NCBI RefSeq assembly: GCF_001884045.1
Contig: NZ_MACF01000119.1
Span: 372,001 to 436,000 of the forward strand
Length of the DNA: 64,000 nucleotides
Direction of reading: 5' to 3'
Source: Bacillus mobilis
GTDB lineage: Bacteria; Bacillota; Bacilli; Bacillales; Bacillaceae_G
Shown here one piece after another: positions 52,712 to 61,592 of this stretch. Within the stretch, counting starts at the first letter, position 1. The number at the start of each line of letters is the position of its first letter. Below the pieces are notes generated by a model. It saw only the letters and a list, made by a program, of their open reading frames with translations. It did not search any database and had not been told where the DNA came from. Made by a program: the position numbers and the translations under genes.

Positions 52712-53527
52712 TTAACTTCCATCTATCCTCTGTATTCGGTATGATTTCAGAAGCAATCGCCACTCACCATATAAGAATTCCCATGCTCCTTTATATTCAT
52801 CTTGGAATATTTCAAAATGACCTACCGCATACTTTCCAGAAGGTATTACCATGATTCCAATGTCGCTCGTTTCAACTGCGGACTCATTCGGAATTGTTAT
52901 ACATAAACTAGTTCTTAAATGATTGTCCTCAGTAAATTCATGATGATCGTGGTAAATGGTTAATACTTTCGTATCCTCAAATACATGATAGTTTTCCTCC
53001 GCTACGTAATGAAATAATTTCTCTATCATTTTTGGAAAAGCTATCGTTAACTCTTCATATGTACCGATATGTCTGATGTATGCGACGTGTATATCGTCCG
53101 CTGATGCAGTTTCAACATTTCCTCGAACCTTCTTACACTCATTGTATTGAGAAATTCCGCTTACGTCTTTGCAATTCTTGCTATTGTCGTTTCGATATTG
53201 AGATGGACTTATTCCGTAATAATTTTTAAATGTTCGGGAGGAAACTGCTGAATCTGTGAATCCGAAGTGATACGCAATATGTGTAATCGTCATATCTGTG
53301 CGATATGTAAGTAAATGTGTTGCCCTTTCTAATTTCAATCGGTTTACATACCGTGATAATGGCTCGTCTACTATCCCCTTAAAAATCCGATGAAAATGAA
53401 ACTTTGAAAATCCTGCTACATCTGCTAACTCTTCAATTGAAAGTGGATTATCTATGTTTGATTCTATATAATCTTGCACTTTATAAATGCGTCGTAAGTA
53501 CTCATTTATACTTTGTTTACTCTCCAT
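52712..53527 (-). CDS. AraC-family regulator with GyrI-like domain; abnormal C-terminus
   Basis: The 271-residue protein has two AraC helix-turn-helix motifs in residues 10-110 (LSIEELADVAGFSKFHFHRI and MTITHIAYHFGFTDSAVSSR), then a GyrI-like effector domain (about 130-260) ending GAWEFLYGEW. Family members continue about 25 residues with a conserved cysteine/tyrosine-acid segment. Here the frame instead ends in a basic RIQRIDGS tail, while another frame in the same DNA reads EIIPNTEDRWKLIKECILPY to a stop at about 52681. A deletion or frameshift at the 3' end is likely. SD is GGAG. Confidence 0.82.
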   Translation of the reverse strand: MESKQSINEYLRRIYKVQDYIESNIDNPLSIEELADVAGFSKFHFHRIFKGIVDEPLSRYVNRLKLERATHLLTYRTDMTITHIAYHFGFTDSAVSSRTFKNYYGISPSQYRNDNSKNCKDVSGISQYNECKKVRGNVETASADDIHVAYIRHIGTYEELTIAFPKMIEKLFHYVAEENYHVFEDTKVLTIYHDHHEFTEDNHLRTSLCITIPNESAVETSDIGIMVIPSGKYAVGHFEIFQDEYKGAWEFLYGEWRLLLKSYRIQRIDGS

Positions 53528-53575
53528 ACTTTTATCTCCTCACAACAAAAAGGCTAACGTTAAGCTAGCCTACTT

Positions 53576-54046
53576 TTACACATTTTTCAAAAACAAAACT
53601 CTACTACCGCCGTTCCCATCATAATTTGTATGTACCGATACACCCTCTATCTCATCATCCCCGGCATCAATTCGAAAACCGATTTCTTGATGAAACTGTA
53701 TCGACTTTTTATTAGTTGGTGACGTAATTGCTTTTACAACTTTACGGTTATTTGCACGAGCGGCATCAAAGAAATAAGAATACAATGTCGATGCGATTCC
53801 TCTTCTTCTATACTTCGGATTTACACCGATAAAATGAACGTATGCTTCATCTTTATATGTTTGTGAAAAAAATCCACATAAGAAACCTAACGTTTCTCCA
53901 TCTTCTTCAATGATAAAACTCGTTTCTTGAAAGTGGACGAAAAACAATTTTGGCAGCATAGCAGCCATATCTCTCCCGTCCCACCAATCATTTAAAACAG
54001 AATGAATCTTTACATAATCTTCCCCTTGGATGTTTCTTACTCGCAT
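53576..54046 (-). CDS. GNAT acetyltransferase
   Basis: The ATG at 54046 follows GAGGGAG, giving 156 residues. GNAT features are MRVRNIQGEDYVKIHSVLND at the start, FIIEEDGETLGFLCGF (strand 2-4), then VHFIGVNPKYRRRGIASTLYSYF near 75 with the acetyl-CoA loop RxxGxA. It is followed by AITSPTNKKSIQFHQEIGF. The substrate is unknown. It lies 17 bases after the zinc-ribbon membrane gene and is probably cotranscribed. Confidence 0.9.
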   Translation of the reverse strand: MRVRNIQGEDYVKIHSVLNDWWDGRDMAAMLPKLFFVHFQETSFIIEEDGETLGFLCGFFSQTYKDEAYVHFIGVNPKYRRRGIASTLYSYFFDAARANNRKVVKAITSPTNKKSIQFHQEIGFRIDAGDDEIEGVSVHTNYDGNGGSRVLFLKNV

Positions 54047-54063
54047 ATATTTCTCCCTCTCAC

Positions 54064-54471
54064 TCACTTCATTTTTTCGTAAATTTTAATGACTGTTTCT
54101 ACTAAAAGGATGAATACCCAAATCCCACAAAATACAAGAACAGACTGAAATATAGAACCTAACATAACAATACTTATTAGACCTAATTCTGGGCCTGAAA
54201 TGGAGATTTCATCAAATCCTATATTATGTATAAATGGACCGGTTGAAAAAGCCATAAAAATAGATGCTATTAAATAAATCACACTCATTATTTTTAATAT
54301 TTTTATAGAAAGATACGAAGTTTCTTTTTCTTCCACTTGTGATAATTCGATTTCTCCGCTCGCAATTCCTTTTTGTAAACAGTCTTCACATAGAAATTCT
54401 TCCTTAATTTTTTTACCACCATGTATTGTACCCGTTATTTCTTTACATCTTGAACATTTTCGATTTATCAT
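54064..54471 (-). CDS. Zinc-ribbon membrane protein of unknown function
   Basis: The ATG at 54471, after GGAGTGG, gives 135 residues. An N-terminal zinc ribbon (CSRCKE near 6 and CEDCLQKG near 28) is followed by a polar linker and two to three membrane helices (about 55-75, 92-112, 114-130). Such proteins are seen across Bacillus but their role is not known. It precedes the GNAT gene on the same strand and is divergent from a NUDIX gene. Confidence 0.7.
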   Translation of the reverse strand: MINRKCSRCKEITGTIHGGKKIKEEFLCEDCLQKGIASGEIELSQVEEKETSYLSIKILKIMSVIYLIASIFMAFSTGPFIHNIGFDEISISGPELGLISIVMLGSIFQSVLVFCGIWVFILLVETVIKIYEKMK

Positions 54472-54567
54472 GTTGTTACCACTCCAATCTATTAAGATTA
54501 TACTTATATCATTCTTCATTTACCTTAATACCCCTTTTATGTATTTTATAGAGAAAGGTTGTGTTTT

Positions 54568-55035
54568 ATGATTTCGAAACTCACATTTGGCTCGAAAAAA
54601 TCTACTGTTCATTATGTATTAAGGCCTAGTTGTTATGCGATTATTTTCTATTCCTCTTCTTCAATGATTGCTGTTATCCAAAAAGGTGACCGTTACTTTT
54701 TACCTGGTGGCGGTATCGAAGGTAATGAAACTAAAGAAGAATGTGTGCACCGTGAACTACTAGAGGAATTAGGATGGGCAATTGAAATTGATCAGTATAT
54801 CGGTAATGCCGCACGATATTTTTATGCTGAAAAGGAAGATACATATTACTTAAACGATGGGTTCTTTTATATTGCGAACATGGTGCAAAAACAAACTGAA
54901 AATTGTGAGGAGGATCATGTTTTACGATGGATGTCTCCTTTACTTGCTGTCGAGCTTCTCCTTCACGATCATCAAAAATGGGCTGTTGAACAAGCACTTT
55001 TATTACGAAAACAAAAAGGATCTCCTTCTATATGA
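54568..55035 (+). CDS. NUDIX hydrolase
   Basis: The ATG at 54568 follows GAAAGG, giving 155 residues. The NUDIX box is GGGIEGNETKEECVHRELLE, continued by ELGW, near residues 48-71, with all REx2EE ligands. The stretch before it, MIAVIQKGDRYFLPGGG, is typical of MutT/DUF-type NUDIX proteins that hydrolyse NDP derivatives. It is monocistronic; the downstream hairpin is shared with the convergent transporter gene. Confidence 0.9.
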   Translation: MISKLTFGSKKSTVHYVLRPSCYAIIFYSSSSMIAVIQKGDRYFLPGGGIEGNETKEECVHRELLEELGWAIEIDQYIGNAARYFYAEKEDTYYLNDGFFYIANMVQKQTENCEEDHVLRWMSPLLAVELLLHDHQKWAVEQALLLRKQKGSPSI

Positions 55036-55050
55036 AAGAGATCCTTTTTA
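55013..55050. terminator. Bidirectional terminator
   Basis: AAAAAGGATCT pairs with AGATCCTTTTT across a 16-base loop. It overlaps the NUDIX stop and precedes the convergent DMT gene stop. Confidence 0.8.
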
Positions 55051-55053
55051 CTA

Positions 55054-55965
55054 CTAACTTACTTTTTTCAAATTGAGAGCAGGCTTTTTCATTCCGCCTT
55101 TTTTTACAACATATAAACCGATAAATATAATCAGCCCGCCAACGAGTTGCATCATATTAATTTGCTCTCCAATTGTTACAGCTGCAAAGATAACTGCGAA
55201 CAATGGTACGAGATACATATAAACCATTACTTTCGTTGAGCCGATTTGACTAATACCGACATACCACATTGCTAGCCCGAAGATGGTCGCAAAGATGATT
55301 GAATATGCAAGCGATCCCCAGCTTGGCGTATCTACTGGCCACGTTAAAGTATTTACGTTGAATAAACAGTATATAACTAGCGGTACAATTCCAATTAAAG
55401 TAGACCATGATGTGACTCTCATTGCGGAGTATTTTGTAATAAGAGGTTGCGCTAAAATTGGATACCACCCCCACGCAATCGCTGCGACTAATCCAATTAT
55501 ATTTCCAAGCCACGCATATTCATAAGTAGCTCCTCCTGTATGTCCTGTTAATAAAACGAATGCTGCACCAATAAACGCTACTATTGAACCAATTTGTACT
55601 TTCATCGAAAAACGTTCTTGTTTGTGTAATACTGCTAATATCCCTGTAAAAATAGGTGACATCGCAATTAATAATGAGGCGTTCGTTGCTGAAGTATATT
55701 TCACAGATAGCATAAACATCGTTTGATACATCGCCGTACCAACGATACCGACTGCTACTAATCGTAACCAATCTTTTCTTTCAATACGTAATGAGCGTTC
55801 CATCATAAATGTAATAAGTAATAATACCGGTGATGCTACTAAAAATCGTAAACTATTAAATTGAATGGATGACATATATGCCACGCCATACTTTCCTATT
55901 GTATAATTTGCTCCCCATACTAATGCAACTGATACTAGGAGCCATTCCATTTGCCATCTTTTCAT
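55054..55965 (-). CDS. DMT-superfamily transporter (EamA type)
   Basis: The ATG at 55965, after GGGGAG, gives 303 residues with ten helices in two EamA repeats: WLLVSVALVWGANYTIGKYG at the start, LRFLVASPVLLLI, TSATNASLLIAMSPIFTGIL near 92, and GLVAAIAWGWYPILAQPLI at the second repeat. EamA carriers export amino acids and other metabolites. It is divergent from a MocR regulator with shared operator-like repeats, an arrangement often seen for MocR-controlled exporters. Confidence 0.9.
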   Translation of the reverse strand: MKRWQMEWLLVSVALVWGANYTIGKYGVAYMSSIQFNSLRFLVASPVLLLITFMMERSLRIERKDWLRLVAVGIVGTAMYQTMFMLSVKYTSATNASLLIAMSPIFTGILAVLHKQERFSMKVQIGSIVAFIGAAFVLLTGHTGGATYEYAWLGNIIGLVAAIAWGWYPILAQPLITKYSAMRVTSWSTLIGIVPLVIYCLFNVNTLTWPVDTPSWGSLAYSIIFATIFGLAMWYVGISQIGSTKVMVYMYLVPLFAVIFAAVTIGEQINMMQLVGGLIIFIGLYVVKKGGMKKPALNLKKVS

Positions 55966-55998
55966 CCGAATCTCCCCTTCCATATTTAGCATAGTAAA

Positions 55999-56048
55999 AT
56001 TGGCTGGATATAACACCGTCCAATTGGCTGTTTTTTTACCCAGCCAAT
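55999..56048. promoter_or_regulatory. Candidate MocR operator repeats
   Basis: ATTGGCTG occurs at 55999-56006 and 56023-56030 (24 bases apart) and its complement CAGCCAAT at 56041-56048. They lie in the divergent promoter region of the exporter and the MocR gene. MocR proteins typically bind such direct plus inverted half-sites. Confidence 0.6.
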
Positions 56049-56089
56049 TTGTTATACTAAATATATACAAGAGATGCGGAGGTGTTTGT

Positions 56090-57532
56090 ATGGAATGGAA
56101 GCTAGATAACGACAGTAAAATCCCAATTTATCAGCAAGTTGTTGACTTTATTGAAAAACGTATTACATACGGAGAACTTCCACCTGGTAGCTTCCTCCCT
56201 TCTGAACGGAAATTAGCTACGCAGTTAAATGTAAACCGTAGTACAGTAACGACTGCTTATAATGAACTACGCGCTATGGGAATTGTAGAAAGTACGACTG
56301 GTAAAGGTACACGTGTAAGTACACATATGTGGGGCGTTTCTCCAACATTAACGCCGAACTGGAGAAATTTCGTAGAAGGTGGTACGTTTTTACCAAACTT
56401 ACCGTTACTTCGCCATATTCGGGCAGAAGTACAACAAAATGAAAATATTATTGATTTTGCAAATGGAGAGCTCGGTTGTAACCTCTATCCTCATGATCAA
56501 CTACAAACAATTTTACGAGAACAACCGTTAACGCATTCATTAAGTTACGATCATCCGCAAGGGTATCTCCCGCTAAGGCAAGCGGTCGTAAAATATATGA
56601 AGGAATATTTAAAAGTTGAAGCGACTGAACAATCCATTATGATTACATCTGGAGCACAGCAAGCCCTTCACCTTATCGTGCAATGTTTATTAAATCCAGG
56701 TGATGCAGTCGCTTTCGAAAGTCCTTCACACTGTTATTCCTTACCGTTATTCCAATCAGCAGGTATACGTATTTTCCCATTACCTGTCGATGAACACGGT
56801 ATTAATCCAGACGATGTGCAAGAATTATATAGAAAGCATCGGATTAAAATGATCTTTTTAAATCCAAACTTCCAAAATCCTACGGGAACTATGCTTCATC
56901 CAAACCGTAGAAAAAAACTGTTATCACTTTGCGCAGACTTACGAATTGCGATTGTGGAAGATGATCCGTCCAGTTTACTTACGCTAGAAAAGAAACAACC
57001 TTGCCCTACTTTGAAATCAATTGATGAAAACGGGACAGTCATTTATGTACATTCCTTATCTAAAATGATTGCACCAGGTTTACGAGTCGGCTGGCTTGTC
57101 GCCCCGCAGTCTGTAGTCGAAAGGTTATCCGACGCAAGGCACCAAATGGAATTAGGTATGAGCATTTTCCCGCAGTGGCTTATGCAGCAATTTTTTGAAA
57201 CTGTACCATTTCAGTCTCATATCGTACCCCTGCGAAAACAATTGGCAGAAAAAAGAGACGTTATCGTTCGCGCCCTAAACGAGCAACTTCACGATAAAAT
57301 CTCTTTTTCAAACCCGACCGGTGGTATATACATATGGGGGAAATTAAAAGAACCGATAAACGAAAAACAACTTATAATGCAAAGTTTAAAACAAGAAATC
57401 GCCTTTATGCCCGGTAGTATTTTCGGTGCGAAAGATGGTTATATTCGTTTATCATATGGAAAAGTGAATATTAATCAAATTGAGGAAGGTATTTCTCGTT
57501 TGCGAGAAGCTATTTTAGTTTGTGAAAAATAA
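56090..57532 (+). CDS. MocR-type regulator (GntR domain plus aminotransferase domain)
   Basis: The ATG at 56090, after GCGGAGG, gives 480 residues. An N-terminal GntR winged helix (about 5-75; IPIYQQVVDFIEKRITYGEL, LPSERKLATQLNVNRSTVTT) is fused to a fold-type I aminotransferase domain (about 115-475). PLP residues are ITSGAQQALHLI, NPNFQNPTGTML and the Schiff-base Lys in YVHSLSKMIAPGLRVGW near 325. It is a PLP-dependent transcription factor. Divergent orientation indicates control of the DMT exporter. Confidence 0.93.
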   Translation: MEWKLDNDSKIPIYQQVVDFIEKRITYGELPPGSFLPSERKLATQLNVNRSTVTTAYNELRAMGIVESTTGKGTRVSTHMWGVSPTLTPNWRNFVEGGTFLPNLPLLRHIRAEVQQNENIIDFANGELGCNLYPHDQLQTILREQPLTHSLSYDHPQGYLPLRQAVVKYMKEYLKVEATEQSIMITSGAQQALHLIVQCLLNPGDAVAFESPSHCYSLPLFQSAGIRIFPLPVDEHGINPDDVQELYRKHRIKMIFLNPNFQNPTGTMLHPNRRKKLLSLCADLRIAIVEDDPSSLLTLEKKQPCPTLKSIDENGTVIYVHSLSKMIAPGLRVGWLVAPQSVVERLSDARHQMELGMSIFPQWLMQQFFETVPFQSHIVPLRKQLAEKRDVIVRALNEQLHDKISFSNPTGGIYIWGKLKEPINEKQLIMQSLKQEIAFMPGSIFGAKDGYIRLSYGKVNINQIEEGISRLREAILVCEK

Positions 57533-57613
57533 CTTTACATAAAGCTTTCTCGTTTGACAAAAGAAAAATCTACCATTATCATCAACACGAACCTAGTTAT
57601 AGGAGTGATAAAA

Positions 57614-58054
57614 ATGAAAATTTACGTTGATGCAGATGCTTGCCCTGTAAAAGATGTGATTATTTTAGAGGCTACGAATGCAGAAATCCCTGTAACCCTC
57701 GTTACTAGCTTTTCTCATTACTCTAATGCTCAGCAGCCTAAAGGTGTAGAAACGATTTATGTGGATTCTGGAGCAGATGCTGCAGATTACCGCATTATGC
57801 AGTTAGCAAAAAAAGAAGATTTAATCGTAACGCAAGATTACGGTCTTGCTTCGCTCGCTCTAGCAAAAGGCTGTATCGTACTACATCATAAAGGCTATAA
57901 GTATACGAATGATAACATTGAACAATTATTACAAACACGATATTTAAGTGCAATGGTTCGAAAAAGCGGTAAGCGTACAAAGGGACCAAAACCATTTACA
58001 GCAGAAGATAAAGATAAATTTAGAGCGCTCTTTAAAAGCATGATTGCACTTTAA
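57614..58054 (+). CDS. YaiI/YqxD family protein (DUF188)
   Basis: The ATG at 57614 follows TAGGAGTGA, giving 146 residues. It starts with the diagnostic [16 protein letters not shown] and contains [20 protein letters not shown] and [16 protein letters not shown], the acidic PIN-like positions of the family, and ends with [15 protein letters not shown]. Family members are UPF0178 PIN-like putative nucleases whose role is undefined. It is monocistronic, with a terminator close behind. Confidence 0.92.
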   Translation: MKIYVDADACPVKDVIILEATNAEIPVTLVTSFSHYSNAQQPKGVETIYVDSGADAADYRIMQLAKKEDLIVTQDYGLASLALAKGCIVLHHKGYKYTNDNIEQLLQTRYLSAMVRKSGKRTKGPKPFTAEDKDKFRALFKSMIAL

Positions 58055-58090
58055 AATGAACATTCTATTTGCAAGGAAAACTTCGCAAAA

Positions 58091-58126
58091 AAAGAAGAGA
58101 ATATTGTAATGAACATTCTCTTCTTG
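58091..58126 (+). terminator. Terminator between DUF188 and DUF3892 genes
   Basis: AAGAAGAGAAT pairs with ATTCTCTTCTT around an 11-base loop. The tail favours both directions weakly. Confidence 0.7.
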
Positions 58127-58138
58127 AGGTTTATCCGT

Positions 58139-58453
58139 TTAAAATGAAGGTAAATTATCTAAGTTATTTTCTTTGATTCCATCCGGTTCACTACGTATAA
58201 TATCTCTACCATACTTATGAAATACGTCCACATGAGCTAACTTCCCAGATTTCGCTTCACTAAGAGCAGTCATATAATCTAACTCTCTTCCGCTCCTTGT
58301 TTTAAAAGCAATTAAATCCCCGTCATCATTTTTACGAACAGCAATTATTTGTTCTGCTCCTGAATTGACTTCATGGTCTACTTCAAATTGAGCTTGCTCT
58401 TCTCCTTGATGTAAGTAATCATTATAAACTTTTTCAAAGTCTTTATTGTCCAT
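58139..58453 (-). CDS. DUF3892 domain protein
   Basis: The ATG at 58453 follows GGAGGTGA, giving 104 residues. The DUF3892 domain (about 30-85) reads EQIIAVRKNDDGDLIAFKTR, then DYMTALSEAKSGKLAHVDVF and GRDIIRSEPDG. It is a small soluble protein common in Bacillus, sometimes linked to spores, with no known function. The acidic N-terminus (KDFEKVYNDYLHQGEEQAQF) is helical. Confidence 0.85.
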   Translation of the reverse strand: MDNKDFEKVYNDYLHQGEEQAQFEVDHEVNSGAEQIIAVRKNDDGDLIAFKTRSGRELDYMTALSEAKSGKLAHVDVFHKYGRDIIRSEPDGIKENNLDNLPSF

Positions 58454-58697
58454 AACATTCACCTCCAGCATATTTTATTAGTATGGTTGGGAGATGGTGG
58501 ATTTATGTACCTTTTTACTAACTTAACAAGACTTTACTACTCCAAATAAAGAATACAGATCATTCTTTGTAACCTAATACAAATCTATTTATAGTTCCTT
58601 ATCTTCTTAATTTAAGGTAAATTTAAGTGTTAATATTTTCCTGACAACTTTATAATTTAATATATCGAAATGAAATTTGAAATGGAGAATGGTTAAG

Positions 58698-59570
58698 ATG
58701 AATATAGATATTAATCGTTTAACTAATATTTGTTTAGAGTATCAGCAATCTAGATTTTATGTTACTAGAATCCCTAAAGATTTCTTATCAATTGCCCAAA
58801 AACGTTTTTCTATACCAACGGATGACCAAGTTATTGCATTTTTAAGTTGTAATTTATTTGGATCTGGAAAGTATGGTGTTTACTTTACAAGTTCGGGTTT
58901 ATACTGGAAAAATTGGTTATTAGGTAAAGGAAGTTTGAAATGGGATCAATTAAATGAAGTGCAACAAATTGAAATTGATAAAGATGGTTTCTTATCTTTT
59001 GATGCACAAAAAAGTTTCAATATTAACGGGAGTGATTATCCCCCACTGTTATTTAAAGAATTACTTATAACTCTTACGAATTCATTCCAAAATTCAAAAC
59101 AACATGATATACATCCAGATATAAAAATTAATGAGATACAATCAATTTGCTCATTATTTGAAACGTACAATGAATTATTAGAACCCGATAACGGATTATT
59201 TGTAGACACTCATATTTCAGACAAAAAGTTAAAAGCAATTGAGGCACGATTTATCGTTCCAAAAGAAGAACAAATCATTGCTTTTTTAGATACATCTGTT
59301 CTCGGGAATATGGGAAAAGGATCTGATGGAATATTAATTTGTGAATCAGGTATATATTTTAGAGAAACGTTTGTACACTTGTATTTCCCTTGGCATGTCT
59401 TTAGAAATATCCCTATTACTTTGACTTCAGATGAATTTGACATTGGAAAAAGAAATATATTTCATCTTCAACATGCTAGAATGTCTAGTCAAGATATTTT
59501 ATTGTTCATCAAAAATTTAAAACAGTATGTGAATAGTTTATATGAAGAAAATCCAAAATTACATATTTAA
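58698..59570 (+). CDS. Protein with two tandem PH-like domains, unknown function
   Basis: The 290-residue protein has an internal duplication. Repeat 1 (about 18-100) contains RFSIPTDDQVIAFLSCNLFG and YGVYFTSSGLYWKNWL. Repeat 2 (about 170-250) contains RFIVPKEEQIIAFLDTSVLG and DGILICESGIYFRE. Each ends in a W-type strand (LKWDQL, YFPWHVF), as in bacterial PH-like domains. The linker (about 105-165) is helical. There is no signal peptide. The ATG at 58698 has GGAG 10 bases upstream. Function unknown. Confidence 0.7.
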   Translation: MNIDINRLTNICLEYQQSRFYVTRIPKDFLSIAQKRFSIPTDDQVIAFLSCNLFGSGKYGVYFTSSGLYWKNWLLGKGSLKWDQLNEVQQIEIDKDGFLSFDAQKSFNINGSDYPPLLFKELLITLTNSFQNSKQHDIHPDIKINEIQSICSLFETYNELLEPDNGLFVDTHISDKKLKAIEARFIVPKEEQIIAFLDTSVLGNMGKGSDGILICESGIYFRETFVHLYFPWHVFRNIPITLTSDEFDIGKRNIFHLQHARMSSQDILLFIKNLKQYVNSLYEENPKLHI

Positions 59571-59610
59571 TATGCTCGTGTGTAGTTAAGTCTAATAATT
59601 CAATTCAACT

Positions 59611-59659
59611 AAAAAACCGATTATTTTTGTAGGTAGCCTACAGGTATAATCGGTTTTTT
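59611..59659. terminator. Bidirectional terminator
   Basis: AAAAAACCGATTAT pairs with ATAATCGGTTTTTT across a loop containing a secondary TAGGTAGCCTA hairpin, between the PH-like and DUF2785 genes. Confidence 0.85.
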
Positions 59660-59689
59660 AATCTTATTCTTTTCTTAAATACCTCTTTA

Positions 59690-60514
59690 TTAATACCTAC
59701 GCAAACCCTTCAAAGTCTCCAATATATCATCTGTAAAGACTGTACTACCTTCTGTCTCTAAAACTCTGAAATAAAAACTTCTTAGGAAAGTTCTAATATT
59801 TTGTACTAAAACAGCATGCTGCGGATGTCGGATGTCCTCAACAGTTGCTATGCTATGTAGCCAATTGCTCCACTCTTCTTCAGTTAAAAGATTTTGGTTA
59901 CGTAACGACATAATTGGCGCTACTAATCTCTCATCTTCAAAGTGCACATATACGTAATCACTTAATCGAACCTTCTGACGAACAGCAGCTAGTATTGCGT
60001 ATGAAAACTCACGATTTTGTATAGTACGTGCTAATGCATCGAGTGCATCAGCAGCGTGTGCTGTAGAATGTGCCCATCCTTTTCCTTCTACGTAGCCTCT
60101 TACATCTTCTTCTAAATATACATATTCCAGTACTTGTTCTGCCACACTGTACAGTTGTTCTTCCGATAACAACGGCTCTCTTTCATGAACAGATAAAATA
60201 AGTGGTGGAATTAATACGGAGAATGCACGTTTAAATACAGAGTCTGTTCCCTTTTCACCAATTTTATAAAATAAATAATCAGGACTAATTGCTTGTAACA
60301 TTAATCCTCGTAATTCTTTTTGTCTAAATACATCATTTGTAATCCATGTGTGAAGCGTACTATAAATTAAATCATCACGTAATTCAGCATCAGGTGATCC
60401 GATATAATCTAGCATCCACTGCGCATATGGATATGCATCTACGTCTTCTGGTATAGCATAATTATTATTTTTAATTTGTAGTAGTTCTTCTTTTAGCTCT
60501 AGTACTTCATTCAT
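59690..60514 (-). CDS. DUF2785 domain protein
   Basis: The 274-residue, mostly helical, soluble protein carries the DUF2785 hallmark VEGKGWAHSTAHAADALDAL near residue 140, containing two conserved His and an Asp that could bind metal. C-terminal LRSFYFRVLETEGSTVFTDD is typical. No signal peptide or membrane helix. Function unknown. ATG 60514 follows AGGGGACAGGA. The 275 bases upstream of it hold no gene or clear element. Confidence 0.82.
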   Translation of the reverse strand: MNEVLELKEELLQIKNNNYAIPEDVDAYPYAQWMLDYIGSPDAELRDDLIYSTLHTWITNDVFRQKELRGLMLQAISPDYLFYKIGEKGTDSVFKRAFSVLIPPLILSVHEREPLLSEEQLYSVAEQVLEYVYLEEDVRGYVEGKGWAHSTAHAADALDALARTIQNREFSYAILAAVRQKVRLSDYVYVHFEDERLVAPIMSLRNQNLLTEEEWSNWLHSIATVEDIRHPQHAVLVQNIRTFLRSFYFRVLETEGSTVFTDDILETLKGLRRY

Positions 60515-60789
60515 TCTATTCCTGTCCCCTTTTTTACTTTATTAACATATTTCCGCCTTATTCCCTTTAATTTTTTCATAAAATCAAGTCGATTTTTAGA
60601 ATCGTTTTAGTACCTATCTTTCTATGAACTTGATTCAATTATATAAAATTTATCATGATAAATAAAAGGAAATACATTAGAGCATCGTAGTCTCTCACTT
60701 TGTTTACATGCATTTCATGTAAGTTTAAGTTATAAAATAAAGTATGTTTTTTCTTTTATAATCAAACGTAGTTACAATCAAAAATTAAA

Positions 60790-61332
60790 TCATTTTAGAA
60801 CTTGCTTAATAAATTCTGTTTTAGCTTTTGTGTATGCTTCTCTATCTTTGTTAAATCTTTTAGCTAAATCTTGTTTAAGATTTGAATACTCATAAACTAA
60901 TTGTGGATTTTCTCGTAAGCGGTTACGAAATAAAAGTTGTTGCTTCCATCGCTCAGTTCCTTTAACCATCAAATGCAGGTGCGCTACACGCCTATTATTC
61001 TTAACTTTCACAAAGAACCTTCTCCAAGGTCTTTCATCCAATTCTGGGCTTACATAATGCCAATTATACATGGCCAATTCCGCTAAAATATCTAGTACTC
61101 TATCAAATGAGTCTATTTCAGCCATTAGATCAATGATAGGTTTTGCAGATAAACCAGGTATGGATGTACTTCCTATATGTATTACTTTGCTTATACCGAG
61201 AGGAGCAAGCAGTTCATATAGTTGCTGCTCTTCACATCGGCCTTTATCTTGCCAATCAGGATTTGCATTCACTATCTCTACTGACTCATTCGCCCATACA
61301 GGCCAATCGTTCGGATTATCTTTTTTATCCAC
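60790..61332 (-). CDS. GrpB family protein (UPF0157)
   Basis: About 180 residues with the GrpB nucleotidyltransferase-like core: VEIVNANPDWQDKG near residue 20, HIGSTSIPGLSAKPIIDLM near 53 (G-S-T-S plus D-x-M resembles a pol-beta active site), RRFFVKVKNNRRVAHLHLMV near 105 and RNRLRENPQLVYEYSNLK. Function is unproven. An AAAGGAG site abuts an ATG at 61341, so the GTG at 61332 (or TTG at 61335) is the more likely start. Confidence 0.85.
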   Translation of the reverse strand: MDKKDNPNDWPVWANESVEIVNANPDWQDKGRCEEQQLYELLAPLGISKVIHIGSTSIPGLSAKPIIDLMAEIDSFDRVLDILAELAMYNWHYVSPELDERPWRRFFVKVKNNRRVAHLHLMVKGTERWKQQLLFRNRLRENPQLVYEYSNLKQDLAKRFNKDREAYTKAKTEFIKQVLK

Positions 61333-61490
61333 CAAAAGCATCTCCTTTCATGATTTTTCTATATAACCATATTAAATTCCTATAAATACAACTACCGGAT
61401 CATCAAAATCACTATTCCGAAAAACAACATCCGCAATCGGTTTACATAATATTATTATGAGTAATAGTTTATGTCACTTTTTGTCGGTAA

Positions 61491-61583
61491 GTCGATATCC
61501 TTTGTCGAATCGTCGATATATCGAAAAAATCGCCGATATATTTTAAGTTATGATAGATATATTTGAAAAATCGTTGATATATT
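61491..61583. repeat. Five degenerate GATATAT units spaced about 20 bases
   Basis: Units GTCGATATC, GTCGATATAT, GCCGATATAT, TAGATATAT and GTTGATATAT begin at 61491, 61512, 61532, 61554 and 61573, spaced 21, 20, 22 and 19 bases. They sit between the GrpB start and the phosphoesterase stop. Spacing of about two helical turns suggests a protein-binding array; it may also be a decayed repeat. Confidence 0.55.
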
Positions 61584-61592
61584 ATGATTGGC

